Below are positions 34,601 through 41,511 of a stretch of 41,511 bases of DNA, in pieces (the first letter of the stretch is position 1; each line of letters begins with the position of its first letter). This DNA is from Calothrix sp. MO_192.B10 (GTDB lineage: Bacteria > Cyanobacteriota > Cyanobacteriia > Cyanobacteriales > Nostocaceae). The stretch spans positions 1 through 41,511 of the forward strand of contig JASJDS010000043.1 of the NCBI GenBank assembly GCA_030065055.1, written 5' to 3'. Both the position numbers and the translations under genes were made by a program. Under the pieces are notes generated by a model. It searched no databases, was not told the DNA's origin, and saw nothing but the letters and a program-made list of their open reading frames with translations.

Positions 34601-35496
34601 TGCCGCACTGCCGATGGTAATGCCGCCATCACCCTTGGCTCTAAAACAGGTTGGGAACCCATCATAGAGCGAATTTGACTGTCAATTATCTGGTTGAGAA
34701 AATCGAGGATTAATTCCTCTGGCTCCATCAGTAAATTTACTGAAAAAGGAGAATAATTAGTAATGGATGAATTATCAATACTTTCTACTTCGCCTTGATA
34801 GGTACGGCATCCTAGGGGCATTTGTTGAGCAAACCTTTCCAGACGAGTACCATCCACCGCACTATCTAGCAGAGCTTGCCATTTGGCAACACTAGAGCCA
34901 TCTAAATGTCGCTCAATGGTTGGTAAAAATTTAGACCGAGAGATCAAATCTAAACTCCAGCGGGCAATCTGGGACCAAAAGCGTAAATCTCCGCCCAAAA
35001 AGCTATCTTCTCTATGGGCAATATGCAACGGTAGGGAACTGAGAAACCTGATTGCCGATAAAGGTGGCAGGATAAAACCATCTACCTGCCAAGGTTGCAA
35101 GTATTGCAGAGATTCCTTATCCTCTTCCTCTTCTAGCACGGAAGAATACAGAGGTAGTATGGATAAATTTTCTCCTTTCTTATCCTTCTGGATAGAAGTA
35201 GGCAGAGCAATGATTTGTGAATTGCGTTTACCGTCAGACGGCTCCTTTTGAGCCTTACTTTGCTTGGTTTTAGAGGTGGCAACTGGTTGTTGGGGAAAAA
35301 TACAGTTAGCAAGTGCGGGGTGCTGGGAGTTTAACCATTTCCTTAATGATTCTGGAGCGATCGCTAATGGGTATTGTGGGACATTTGTCAACTCACAATT
35401 AATCAAATTAGGTTCTAGAGTTCGCCAGGTTTGGGCCCAAATAAATAAATAGCCATCCCGATTGTTACTTAACCAACTGCCGTGTAAAATTGCCAT
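31603..35496 (-). CDS. SNF2 family helicase interrupted by an intein
   Basis: A HepA/RapA-like SNF2 ATPase. The translation is 1297 residues, or 1095 after removal of a 202-residue intein. The N-terminal half (to about 560) is the bacterial SNF2-associated region (DUF3670 type). The ATPase has Walker A MGLGK-T split by the intein, box II DEAQ (942-945), LTGTPVENR, and the C-terminal lobe with LSIKAGGVGLNL and QATDRVFRIGQ. Such proteins remodel nucleic acid-protein complexes; the cellular role is unknown. I prefer the ATG at 35496 (MAILHGSW) over the TTG at 35523, as homologs begin this way. It overlaps the SWIM gene by four bases. Confidence 0.92.
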   Translation of the reverse strand: MAILHGSWLSNNRDGYLFIWAQTWRTLEPNLINCELTNVPQYPLAIAPESLRKWLNSQHPALANCIFPQQPVATSKTKQSKAQKEPSDGKRNSQIIALPTSIQKDKKGENLSILPLYSSVLEEEEDKESLQYLQPWQVDGFILPPLSAIRFLSSLPLHIAHREDSFLGGDLRFWSQIARWSLDLISRSKFLPTIERHLDGSSVAKWQALLDSAVDGTRLERFAQQMPLGCRTYQGEVESIDNSSITNYSPFSVNLLMEPEELILDFLNQIIDSQIRSMMGSQPVLEPRVMAALPSAVRQWLQALTATSHTVKAEPGGLERLEAVLKSWTMPVQSQLTGKNQFRTCFVLNPPEPGNSDWSLGYFLQAADDAEFLVDAATIWNHPVESFVYQNRTIKQPQEIFLRGLGLASRLYPAMSGDKGQSPYVSSLEESQPLSCPLNPMQAYEFIKSVAWRFEDSGLGVVLPPSLANREGWANRLGLKIAAKTSRKKSERLGLESLLAFEWQLAIGGQTLSKKEFDRLVALNSPLVEINGEWVELRAQDIKTAQGFFASRKEQMSLSLEDALRLSSGDTQTIEKLPVVSFEASGALQELISTLTNSSAVETLPKPAKFQGDLRPYQERGMAWLAFLERWGLGACLADDMGLGKCVAKDTQVYINGELATAAEIWSNYAGEAKFDGEGFWAEPQELLTVNSINETTGKIIQAPIKRLYRQQVKEKLRKITLTDGRNITITKRHKLLTNRGWTNQLRVGDYVGVPSKIAGEGKPEDAVALLSTGISLSHAKTQRRKELQVDLQELDTTQQSLQRLIDREVFYCQIESIEDVDYEGWVYDFEVEEHHNFVANNIICHNTIQFIAFLLHLQEKKSLEKPTLLVCPTSVLGNWEREVRKFAPTLKVLQYHGDKRPKGKKFAEAAKKQDLVITSYSLVHRDLKSLQGVEWQVIALDEAQNVKNPEAKQSQAVRELESTFRVALTGTPVENRLQELWSILDFLNPGYLGNRQFFQRRFAMPIEKYGDTASLSQLRSLVQPFILRRLKTDRNIIQDLPDKQEMNVFCGLSPEQAQLYQEVVDASLAEIEAAEGLQRRGMILGLLVKLKQICNHPEQYLKQKQLTEPRLSGKLLRLQEMLEELLSEGDRALIFTQFAEWGKLLQPYLEKRLGREILFLYGSTRKKQREEIVDRFQHDPQGPPIMILSIKAGGVGLNLTRANHVFHFDRWWNPAVENQATDRVFRIGQKRNVQVHKFVCTGTLEEKIHDMIESKKQLAEQVVGTGEEWLTELDTDQLRNLLILDRNAIIGEEDES
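32956..33561 (-). mobile_element. Mini-intein in the SNF2 Walker A motif
   Basis: A protein-splicing element of 202 residues inserted between GLGK and TIQF of the SNF2 P-loop. Block A begins with Cys1 (CVAKDTQVYINGEL). Block B is DGRNITITKRHKLL, with the TXXH pattern. Block F is VYDFEVEEHHNFVAN, and block G ends ICHN, with penultimate His, terminal Asn and Thr as the first extein residue. All residues for self-splicing are present, while no homing endonuclease motif (LAGLIDADG or HNH) is visible, so it is a mini-intein. The ATPase should be inactive until splicing occurs. An STRR is part of its linker. Confidence 0.95.
33137..33166 (-). repeat. STRR inside the intein coding sequence
   Basis: Tandem CTTTGCGT octamers, ending CTTTGCGTGAGA, are read on the minus strand as SHAKTQRRKE within the intein linker. 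The same repeat occurs in intergenic DNA at 20562-20592. Confidence 0.9.
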
Positions 35497-35557
35497 TTGT
35501 GATCTACTCAGATTTGTGCCCAATTAAATTAAATGCTGGAACTTGGGGAGCCACCCT

Positions 35558-35588
35558 ATAAGTAATAAGTAATAAGTAATAAGTAATA
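35558..35588. repeat. STRR, AGTAATA x4
   Basis: Four tandem AGTAATA heptamers just upstream of the SNF2 start. Confidence 0.9.
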
Positions 35589-35759
35589 AAATCCCCTAGC
35601 TATGAATGGAACAAACAGGTCAAATCCTCTTACCTTCTGCCTTCGGTCTCCTGCCTTGTTTCTTCAGAGCTTATTCGTAAGTGCTAGATCTATTCTACAA
35701 CGAGGTGGTGCGTCTGATGCCTCCTCTATCCTTATTTATAGCTAGAAAATGGTTAGAGG

Positions 35760-35813
35760 TTGTTAGTTGTTAGTTGTTAGTTGATGGTTGACAGCTTAGG
35801 TGTGGGAGCCGCA
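35760..35813. repeat. TTGTTAG tract joined to a dispersed unit
   Basis: TTGTTAG heptamers run into GACAGCTTAGGTGTGGGAGC, which is the reverse complement of the CACCTAAGCTGT unit at 13575-13600 and 13669-13690. The order relative to the heptamers is the same after inversion. Confidence 0.85.
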
Positions 35814-36112
35814 GTCGAGGTATTTTCATCCTTGGTTGTGTACAAACGTTCATGAGGGGCTAATAACATAACTTTTAAGGTAAGCCATGAATGCCTTGCC
35901 CAACCAGGATTTAAGATTCCCAGTAAATCATGGATTTACTGGTCTACAATTACAGGGGGTCAGAATCCCCCTTTAATTGAACCTTCTTCCTTGTTCCTTC
36001 TTCCTTGTTCCTTCTTCAATTATCTTTGCATTTAATCTCAAGCAGTAATAGTACATAAATGTTAGGATTGCCACAGAGAGAGAATAGCGTGCATAGAAGG
36101 AAAAAGAACTGA

Positions 36113-38266
36113 ATGGGAGAATTTGAAAAGTCAATATCCTTTGACGGACGGGATATTCGACTGAAGGTTGGTCTACTAGCTCCCCAGGCGGGTGGATCAG
36201 TATTGATAGAATCTGGGGATACAACAGTTTTAGTGTCGGCGACACGATCTTCTGCCAGAGAAGGCATTGATTTTCTACCCCTCACCGTAGATTACGAAGA
36301 AAGATTATATGCAGCCGGCAGGATTCCCGGTGGTATAATGCGGCGGGAAGGTCGTCCGCCGGAAAGAGTAACTCTTACTAGCCGTTTAATCGATCGCCCA
36401 CTACGTCCGTTGTTCCCATCGTGGTTGCGTGACGATTTACAAATTGTGGCATACACCCTATCAATGGACGAACAAGTACCACCAGATGTTTTGGCGGTAA
36501 CAGGTGCTTCCATTGCTACCCTGGTTGCCCAAATACCTTTTAATGGTCCGATGGCAGCAGTACGGGTGGGTTTAATTGGAGATGATTTTATTATCAACCC
36601 CACCTATGCAGAAGTTGAATCTGGGGATTTAGATTTAGTTGTAGCTGGTTCCCCCCATGGCGTAATCATGGTAGAAGCCGGTGCCAATCAACTGCCAGAA
36701 AGGGATATTATTGAGGCAATTGACTTTGGCTATGAAGCTGTGCAAGACTTAATCCAGGCACAGTTAGATTTAGTAGAAGAACTGGGTTTAACAATTGTCC
36801 AGGAAGAACCACCAGAAGTAGATACATCTTTGGAAACCTTCATCAGCGATCGCGCAACTGATGAAATTAAGAAAATCCTGGCACAATTCGATTTGGATAA
36901 AAGCACGCGGGATGCGGCTTTAGATGCGGTTAAGGAAACAATTGCCACTGCTATTTCCGAACTACCAGAAACAGATCCCATCCGAGTTGCTGCAACTGAA
37001 AATACCAAGGCTCTGGGCAATACTTTTAAAAGTATTACCAAACAGCTAATGCGCCGCCAAATTGTGGAAGATAACATTCGCGTTGATGGTCGCAAATTAG
37101 ACGAAGTACGTCCTGTTTCTTGTCAAGTTGGTTTGTTATCAAAGCGGGTTCATGGCACTGGCTTATTTAATCGGGGATTAACCCAGGTATTATCTGCTGC
37201 CACCCTAGGAACCCCTGGAGATGCCCAGAACTTAGCTGATGACTTACAAGCCGATCAAGCCAAGCGTTACATACACCATTACAACTTCCCCCCCTTCTCC
37301 GTGGGAGAAACCAAACCATTACGTGCCCCCGGGCGTAGAGAAATCGGTCACGGAGCATTAGCGGAAAGGGCACTGTTACCAGTATTACCAGCAAAAGACG
37401 AGTTCCCCTACGTAATTCGCGTAGTATCAGAAGTGTTATCTTCTAATGGTTCCACTTCTATGGGTTCGGTGTGTGGTTCCACCTTATCCTTAATGGATGC
37501 AGGGGTTCCCATTACTAAACCCGTCAGTGGTGCAGCAATGGGATTAATTAAAGAAGGGGATGAAGTCCGAGTTCTGACTGACATTCAGGGTATCGAAGAC
37601 TTTTTAGGGGACATGGACTTCAAAGTTGCGGGTACAGATTCAGGGATTACCGCCTTGCAAATGGACATGAAAATTTCTGGTTTATCCCTAGAAACCATTG
37701 CTCAAGCCATTCATCAAGCCAAAGATGCCCGCTTGCACATCCTGGAAAAGATGTTGGAAGTCATCAATGAGCCTCGCAGTGAAATGTCTTCTTATGCTCC
37801 CAGACTGTTAACCATCAAAATCGATCCAGATATGATCGGTTTAGTAATTGGTCCTGGTGGTAAAACAATTAAAGGCATTACCGAAGAAACTGGTGCCAAA
37901 ATTGATATTGAAGATGACGGCACAGTTACCATTTCTGCCGTAGATGAAACCAGAGCTAGAAAAGCCCGTAACATAGTTCAGGGTATGACGCGCAAACTGA
38001 ATGAAGGAGATGTGTACGTGGGGCGTGTCACCCGAATTATACCCATTGGTGCTTTTGTGGAATTTTTGCCTGGAAAAGAAGGCATGATCCATATTTCTCA
38101 ACTCGCTGACTATCGCGTCGGCAAGGTTGAGGATGAAGTAGCCGTTGGTGATGAAGTCATTGTCAAGGTACGTGAGATTGATAGCAAAGGTAGAATTAAT
38201 CTTACCCGCTTAGGTATTCATCCGGATCAAGCCGCTGCTGCGAGGGAGGCTGCAATCAATCGGTAG
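36113..38266 (+). CDS. pnp: Polynucleotide phosphorylase
   Basis: PNPase degrades RNA 3' to 5' with phosphate and can add tails. In cyanobacteria it is the main polyadenylating enzyme. The 717-residue protein has two RNase PH domains (about 1-215 and 310-530), the second with the catalytic DMDFKVAGT near 499. A KH domain follows ([10 protein letters not shown] near 577) and a C-terminal S1 domain ([16 protein letters not shown] near 632). The ATG at 36113 follows an AAGGA at good distance. Transcription is single-gene and ends at a clear terminator. No autoregulatory rpsO-type leader is visible. Confidence 0.96.
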   Translation: MGEFEKSISFDGRDIRLKVGLLAPQAGGSVLIESGDTTVLVSATRSSAREGIDFLPLTVDYEERLYAAGRIPGGIMRREGRPPERVTLTSRLIDRPLRPLFPSWLRDDLQIVAYTLSMDEQVPPDVLAVTGASIATLVAQIPFNGPMAAVRVGLIGDDFIINPTYAEVESGDLDLVVAGSPHGVIMVEAGANQLPERDIIEAIDFGYEAVQDLIQAQLDLVEELGLTIVQEEPPEVDTSLETFISDRATDEIKKILAQFDLDKSTRDAALDAVKETIATAISELPETDPIRVAATENTKALGNTFKSITKQLMRRQIVEDNIRVDGRKLDEVRPVSCQVGLLSKRVHGTGLFNRGLTQVLSAATLGTPGDAQNLADDLQADQAKRYIHHYNFPPFSVGETKPLRAPGRREIGHGALAERALLPVLPAKDEFPYVIRVVSEVLSSNGSTSMGSVCGSTLSLMDAGVPITKPVSGAAMGLIKEGDEVRVLTDIQGIEDFLGDMDFKVAGTDSGITALQMDMKISGLSLETIAQAIHQAKDARLHILEKMLEVINEPRSEMSSYAPRLLTIKIDPDMIGLVIGPGGKTIKGITEETGAKIDIEDDGTVTISAVDETRARKARNIVQGMTRKLNEGDVYVGRVTRIIPIGAFVEFLPGKEGMIHISQLADYRVGKVEDEVAVGDEVIVKVREIDSKGRINLTRLGIHPDQAAAAREAAINR

Positions 38267-38343
38267 AGCATTCCCATGACTTGGAAATTGGCTATGGCTG
38301 GCAGGCTTGCTAATCTAAAATCTCTCCCAACCTAACAATCAAG

Positions 38344-38372
38344 GGTATAGCCTAAAAAGCTGTACCTTTTTT
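38344..38372 (+). terminator. Rho-independent terminator of pnp
   Basis: GGTATAGC (38344-38351) pairs with GCTGTACC (38359-38366, one T-G pair) around a CTAAAAA loop and is followed by six Ts. An STRR block begins immediately after. Confidence 0.85.
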
Positions 38373-38545
38373 GGTTGTTAGTTGTTAGTTGTTAGTTGTT
38401 AGTTGGTGGTTGTTAGTTGTTAGTTGTTAGTTGATAGTTGACAGTTTAATGAATCACTCCTTCCCTCCCTCACTCCTTCACTCCCTCACTCCCACACTCC
38501 CCACACTCCGAACTCCGAACTCCATCACTCCTTCACTCCTTCCCT
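38373..38545. repeat. Composite STRR block
   Basis: TTGTTAG units pass through TTGACAGTTTAATG (38438-38451) into CACTCCT/CTCCGAA-type units, which continue into the 3' end of the DUF4126 gene and provide its stop codon. Confidence 0.9.
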
Positions 38546-39085
38546 CTTCTTCCCCTGCCCATACCAGCGATACCAATATTTACCACTGAGAACAGCAAAC
38601 CAGAGTAAAATCAGAGCAATCAATCCCCCTGAGGTGGGAGCAGCCAAAGCAAAGCATACCAGCACAACACACAAGGTATTTTGCAAGAACACAGCCCAAC
38701 CGGGCAAACCACGCAAACGATAAAACCAACCTACTTGGACTAATTGGAGAATAAAAGCTAACATTCCTCCAATCAAACCAATTACCCAGTGAGGCATTTC
38801 TGTGGCAGAAGCTACGGCTAATCCCATAATTGCCCCTACTAATGGAGACAAAAATAATTGCACGAGTTGTAGTATTCTTTGTCCCAGCAACTTTTTGGCA
38901 GCAACCAATTCCAATACAGTCCAACTACTAAGTAATCCTAATAGTATTGGTGAATAAACATAAGACAAAATTGGGACTTGCGACCAGAGTTTTTCTCCTT
39001 GCAATATACCAATCATCAGCAAGGGTAAAGCAATACGTATTCCTGCCGCTGCTGAAGCAGAAAGGGTAGCCAGGATTTCTATCAT
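38525..39085 (-). CDS. DUF4126 membrane protein
   Basis: An integral membrane protein of 186 residues from the DUF4126 family, recognisable by the N-terminal IEILATLSASAAAGIRIALPLL. Five or so hydrophobic helices follow (LLGLLSSWTVLEL, LVGAIMGLAVA, WVIGLIGGMLAFILQL, LCVVLVCFALA, GLIALILLWFAVL). Function is unknown. The open frame reaches 39220, but the ATG at 39085 matches the family start, and the upstream residues are not membrane-like. The C-terminus KKREGVKE and stop are encoded by repeat sequence. Confidence 0.8.
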   Translation of the reverse strand: MIEILATLSASAAAGIRIALPLLMIGILQGEKLWSQVPILSYVYSPILLGLLSSWTVLELVAAKKLLGQRILQLVQLFLSPLVGAIMGLAVASATEMPHWVIGLIGGMLAFILQLVQVGWFYRLRGLPGWAVFLQNTLCVVLVCFALAAPTSGGLIALILLWFAVLSGKYWYRWYGQGKKREGVKE

Positions 39086-39505
39086 AGAAGCACCAAAACA
39101 CCTTATAACCATGTAAAGCTGTATTTTCATACAACCTTTTCTACAAACAAGAATCAAATAAATGAAATTTGGTGGTGAAATGCTAAACCCGATATTTATA
39201 TTTTTGTGGATCAAATCCACCTATTGCTATTGAGCTGGAATGTACAAATGCTCAATCTAGGAAATAATATAAAAATGTATATTATTGTTTTACATTAAAT
39301 CTAGATAATGTGAGTAAGTATAATACCTGAATTAATACATCTAGAAAAAATATTTTTCGGTTCAGTATGAGTAATAATACTGAAGAGAAGGAAGAAGGTA
39401 TTGGGGTTTAAATCCCCAACACCAGATGTAGAACTGCTCAAACCCTCTTCCCTCTTCCTTCTTCCCTTTCGCGTAGCGAGTTAAACTTAGGATATTGTTA
39501 CCTGG
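39086..39505. other. AT-rich intergenic region
   Basis: No gene is supported between the DUF4126 start and the end of purB. It includes a short palindrome TTGGGG-TTTAAAT-CCCCAA (39400-39418) and CTCTTCC/CTTCTTCC pyrimidine repeats (39444-39466). Confidence 0.6.
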
Positions 39506-40801
39506 TTAGATATCCAGACGTTGATACACCTGCTCTAAGTGCTGTAAATGGTGTTGTGGATCGAAACAGGCGGCAATCTCTTGTGCAGATAATTTTCCAC
39601 TCACACGACTGTCTTGGCTAATTAAAGCACGAAAATTCCCATCTGGTTGATTCCATGCTTTGTGGGCACTTTCTTGTACCAGTGCATAGGCTTCTTCCCG
39701 GCGCATCCCTTTCTCTACTAAAGCCAACAACACCCGTTGACTGAACACCACACCACCATAGCAATTCATATTCCGTGCCATGTTCTCTGGGTAAACCAGC
39801 AGATTTTCCACCAATACGGTCATTTCCTTTAACATAAAGTGGGTTAAAATGCAAGCATCTGGCAACATTACCCTTTCTACAGAACTGTGGGAAATGTCTC
39901 TTTCATGCCACAGTGCCACATTTTCAACCGCAGCAACCGCATAACCTCGAATCATGCGTGCCATCCCCGTTAATCGTTCGGAACGGATGGGATTGCGTTT
40001 GTGGGGCATGGCACTAGAACCTTTTTGACCCTTAGAAAAGTATTCTTCTACTTCCAAAACATCGGTTTTTTGCAGATTGCGAATTTCCACTGCAAACCGC
40101 TCAATGGATGCAGCCAATAATGCTAATAATTGTACATAATCAGCATGGCGATCGCGGGAAATAACCTGAGTCGAGGCTGTATCTGGTTCCAGACCCATTT
40201 TTGCACAGGCGATCGCTTCTACCCTAGGTTCCACATTAGCATAGGTACCCACAGCACCGGAAATCTTGCCCACAGCAATGGTTTCCCTTAATCGAGTGAG
40301 ACGTTCTTGATGGCGCAACACCTCTGCTAACCAGCCAGCTAACTTAAAACCAAAGGATATTGGTTCTGCATGGATACCGTGGGAACGACCAATCATCACC
40401 GTGTGCCGATGTTCCCTAGCCTTTTTGCGAATTGCTCCAATTAAATCTTCCAGACGTTTTAACAATAAATCCAGACTAGCAACTAACTGTAGAGCCAAAG
40501 CAGTATCTAGTACATCCGAGCTAGTCAAACCCAAGTGTATGTAACGTCCCGCATCTCCTACATATTCATTGACATTTGTCAAGAAGGCAATGACATCGTG
40601 GCGGACTTCGGCCTCAATTTCCAGCACCCGTTGGGGGTCAAAATTTGCCTTTGCCTTAATCTCTGCAACCGCCTCTTTAGGGATATAACCCAACTCAGCC
40701 TGTGCTTCACATACAGCAATTTCTACTTGTAGCCAAGTTTTAAGTTTATAGGTTTCAGTCCAGAGATTGCCCATTTCCGGCAAAGTATAACGCTCAATCA
40801 C
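39506..40801 (-). CDS. purB: Adenylosuccinate lyase
   Basis: PurB acts twice in purine synthesis, releasing fumarate from SAICAR and from adenylosuccinate. The fumarase/aspartase superfamily signature SSAMPHKRNP (about 264-273) carries the catalytic Ser loop; HDVIAFL and LTSSDVLDTA are the other conserved regions. The product is 431 residues if the GTG at 40801 is used (MIERYTLPEMG, as homologs begin). The frame also allows an ATG at 40831, which would add ten residues of unlike sequence. Neither start has a clear ribosome site. The gene follows acylphosphatase on the same strand after a repeat block. Confidence 0.95.
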   Translation of the reverse strand: MIERYTLPEMGNLWTETYKLKTWLQVEIAVCEAQAELGYIPKEAVAEIKAKANFDPQRVLEIEAEVRHDVIAFLTNVNEYVGDAGRYIHLGLTSSDVLDTALALQLVASLDLLLKRLEDLIGAIRKKAREHRHTVMIGRSHGIHAEPISFGFKLAGWLAEVLRHQERLTRLRETIAVGKISGAVGTYANVEPRVEAIACAKMGLEPDTASTQVISRDRHADYVQLLALLAASIERFAVEIRNLQKTDVLEVEEYFSKGQKGSSAMPHKRNPIRSERLTGMARMIRGYAVAAVENVALWHERDISHSSVERVMLPDACILTHFMLKEMTVLVENLLVYPENMARNMNCYGGVVFSQRVLLALVEKGMRREEAYALVQESAHKAWNQPDGNFRALISQDSRVSGKLSAQEIAACFDPQHHLQHLEQVYQRLDI

Positions 40802-40839
40802 AATCCGCCACAGAGTACATACAACCGTCATATTGTACA

Positions 40840-40916
40840 GGGGAAGGGGGAAGGAGGGAAGGAGGGAAGGAGGGAAGAATTCTAACTCCGAACTCCGAAC
40901 TCCGAACTCCGAACTT
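40840..40916. repeat. STRR block GGAGGGAA and CTCCGAA
   Basis: GGAGGGAA units (about 40840-40878) followed by four CTCCGAA units (40887-40914), which reach the stop codon of the acylphosphatase gene. Confidence 0.9.
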
Positions 40917-40917
40917 C

Positions 40918-41220
40918 CTACCCAAACCTTCTAACTTCAAACCCTCCTAATCCTTCTGGCTGTTCATACTCGACTACTACATCTTCTACAACAGCAGCAG
41001 GGGGTCCTTGATGACACCAACGAATCATTTCTTCAACTGTATCGTGCCAGCCTTCAAACACTGCCTCCACGCGGTAATCGGGAAGATTACGCACCCAACC
41101 ACTTAATCCCAACTTACTGGCAGTATCTACCGTGGCGTAGCGATAACCTACCCCTTGAACTCGTCCGGAAATAAATACATGAGCGCGGATTATGGAGGAA
41201 TTTTCTTGGGGATGTTTCAT
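40918..41220 (-). CDS. acyP: Acylphosphatase
   Basis: A small enzyme of 100 residues that hydrolyses acyl phosphates such as carbamoyl or 1,3-bisphosphoglyceryl phosphate. The family motif GRVQGVGYR carries the phosphate-binding Arg, and GWVRNLPD carries the catalytic Asn. The frame opens at 41226, and I prefer the ATG at 41220 (MKHPQENS). The N-terminus is some ten residues longer than in minimal acylphosphatases. The stop is followed directly by GAGTTCG-type repeats. Confidence 0.92.
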   Translation of the reverse strand: MKHPQENSSIIRAHVFISGRVQGVGYRYATVDTASKLGLSGWVRNLPDYRVEAVFEGWHDTVEEMIRWCHQGPPAAVVEDVVVEYEQPEGLGGFEVRRFG

Positions 41221-41226
41221 TACCAA

Positions 41227-41511
41227 ACCTCATACACTTTTAGATTTTAAATTGGGGAATTACTTTTGTAATTTGGTGTTGTAAATTAATTTATTACCAA
41301 CACGATCGCAATTACGGATACCAAGGCTGGTATTATTTTTCTAGCCCACATTCCTCACTTCAGAATGTAGCATAAAGAGTTACAGAAACATTCTCCAATA
41401 CGAGTAAATAAAAATACTCAAAATACTTAATGGGGGTTGGTATCCAGAAATAAACCTTTCTATTGGCTATAAACACTGGGCTTCAGTTTTTTATAACCCC
41501 GCTTATGAAGG
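41227..41511. other. AT-rich right flank, no feature seen
   Basis: The last 285 bases contain no gene, hairpin or repeat that I can support. Confidence 0.6.

Larger units (their letters stand above)
35524..36112. other. Repeat-rich intergenic region upstream of pnp
   Basis: No gene is supported between the divergent SNF2 and pnp genes. It holds AGTAATA tandem units (35558-35588), a TTGTTAG tract leading into a reverse copy of the CACCTAAGCTGT repeat (35760-35813), a 10 bp hairpin CCAGTAAATC/GATTTACTGG (35920-35942), a GGGGG/CCCCC hairpin near 35954-35971, and CTTCTTCCTTGTTC-type repeats (about 35982-36017). An AAGGA ribosome site (36098-36102) lies before pnp. Confidence 0.7.

Overview
The window looks like chromosomal DNA of a filamentous, probably heterocyst-forming cyanobacterium (Nostocales type). 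The evidence is a tocopherol cyclase gene, cyanobacterial versions of LabA, LptC, SNF2/SWIM and PNPase, more than twenty HIP1 octamers (GCGATCGC), and intergenic regions packed with short tandemly repeated repeats (STRRs) such as TTAGTTG, GGAGTGA and GAGTTCG. No rRNA, CRISPR array, phage structural gene or intact transposase was found. One tRNA gene, tRNA-Arg(CCU), lies at 2288-2361.

Layout. 1-1130 is non-coding and rich in palindromic repeats. 1155-9065 holds mostly unlinked housekeeping genes: tocopherol cyclase, tRNA-Arg, a YdcF-like protein, leucyl aminopeptidase, an alpha/beta hydrolase next to a PlsC-type acyltransferase, and metG. 9493-12922 holds labA-like, lptC and a PBP4-type D,D-carboxypeptidase. 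13892-18159 is a lipid synthesis cluster (plsX, fabH, fabD, plsC), with its genes pushed apart by STRR blocks, followed by a DUF2288 protein. 18836-20536 is a lone GmrSD-type (DUF262 + DUF1524) putative restriction/defence protein. 20788-23353 carries ribokinase, a yeast-type cytosine deaminase and a nucleoside hydrolase, which together could form a nucleoside salvage route. 23508-24392 is a DUF4351 nuclease-like protein.

24601-30229 is the most unusual part: a compact three-gene operon encoding a winged-helix protein, a P-loop ATPase, and an 862-residue fusion of an RNase D-type DEDDy exonuclease, a Cas4/RecB-like Fe-S PD-(D/E)XK nuclease and an FtsK/HerA-type DNA translocase. All recognisable catalytic residues are present. 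I know of no named system with this make-up, and a DNA-processing or anti-mobile-element role is the best inference. 30310-35496 (minus strand) holds a small unknown protein, a SWIM zinc-finger protein and a SNF2 helicase whose Walker A motif is interrupted by a 202-residue mini-intein that itself contains an STRR. The window ends with pnp, a DUF4126 membrane protein, purB and acylphosphatase.

A theme across the window is repeat invasion. STRRs supply the stop codon of at least five genes, share a fixed two-module layout at seven sites, contain nested palindromic inserts, and enter coding sequence inside the intein. A separate palindromic insert codes for an interdomain linker of the translocase fusion.
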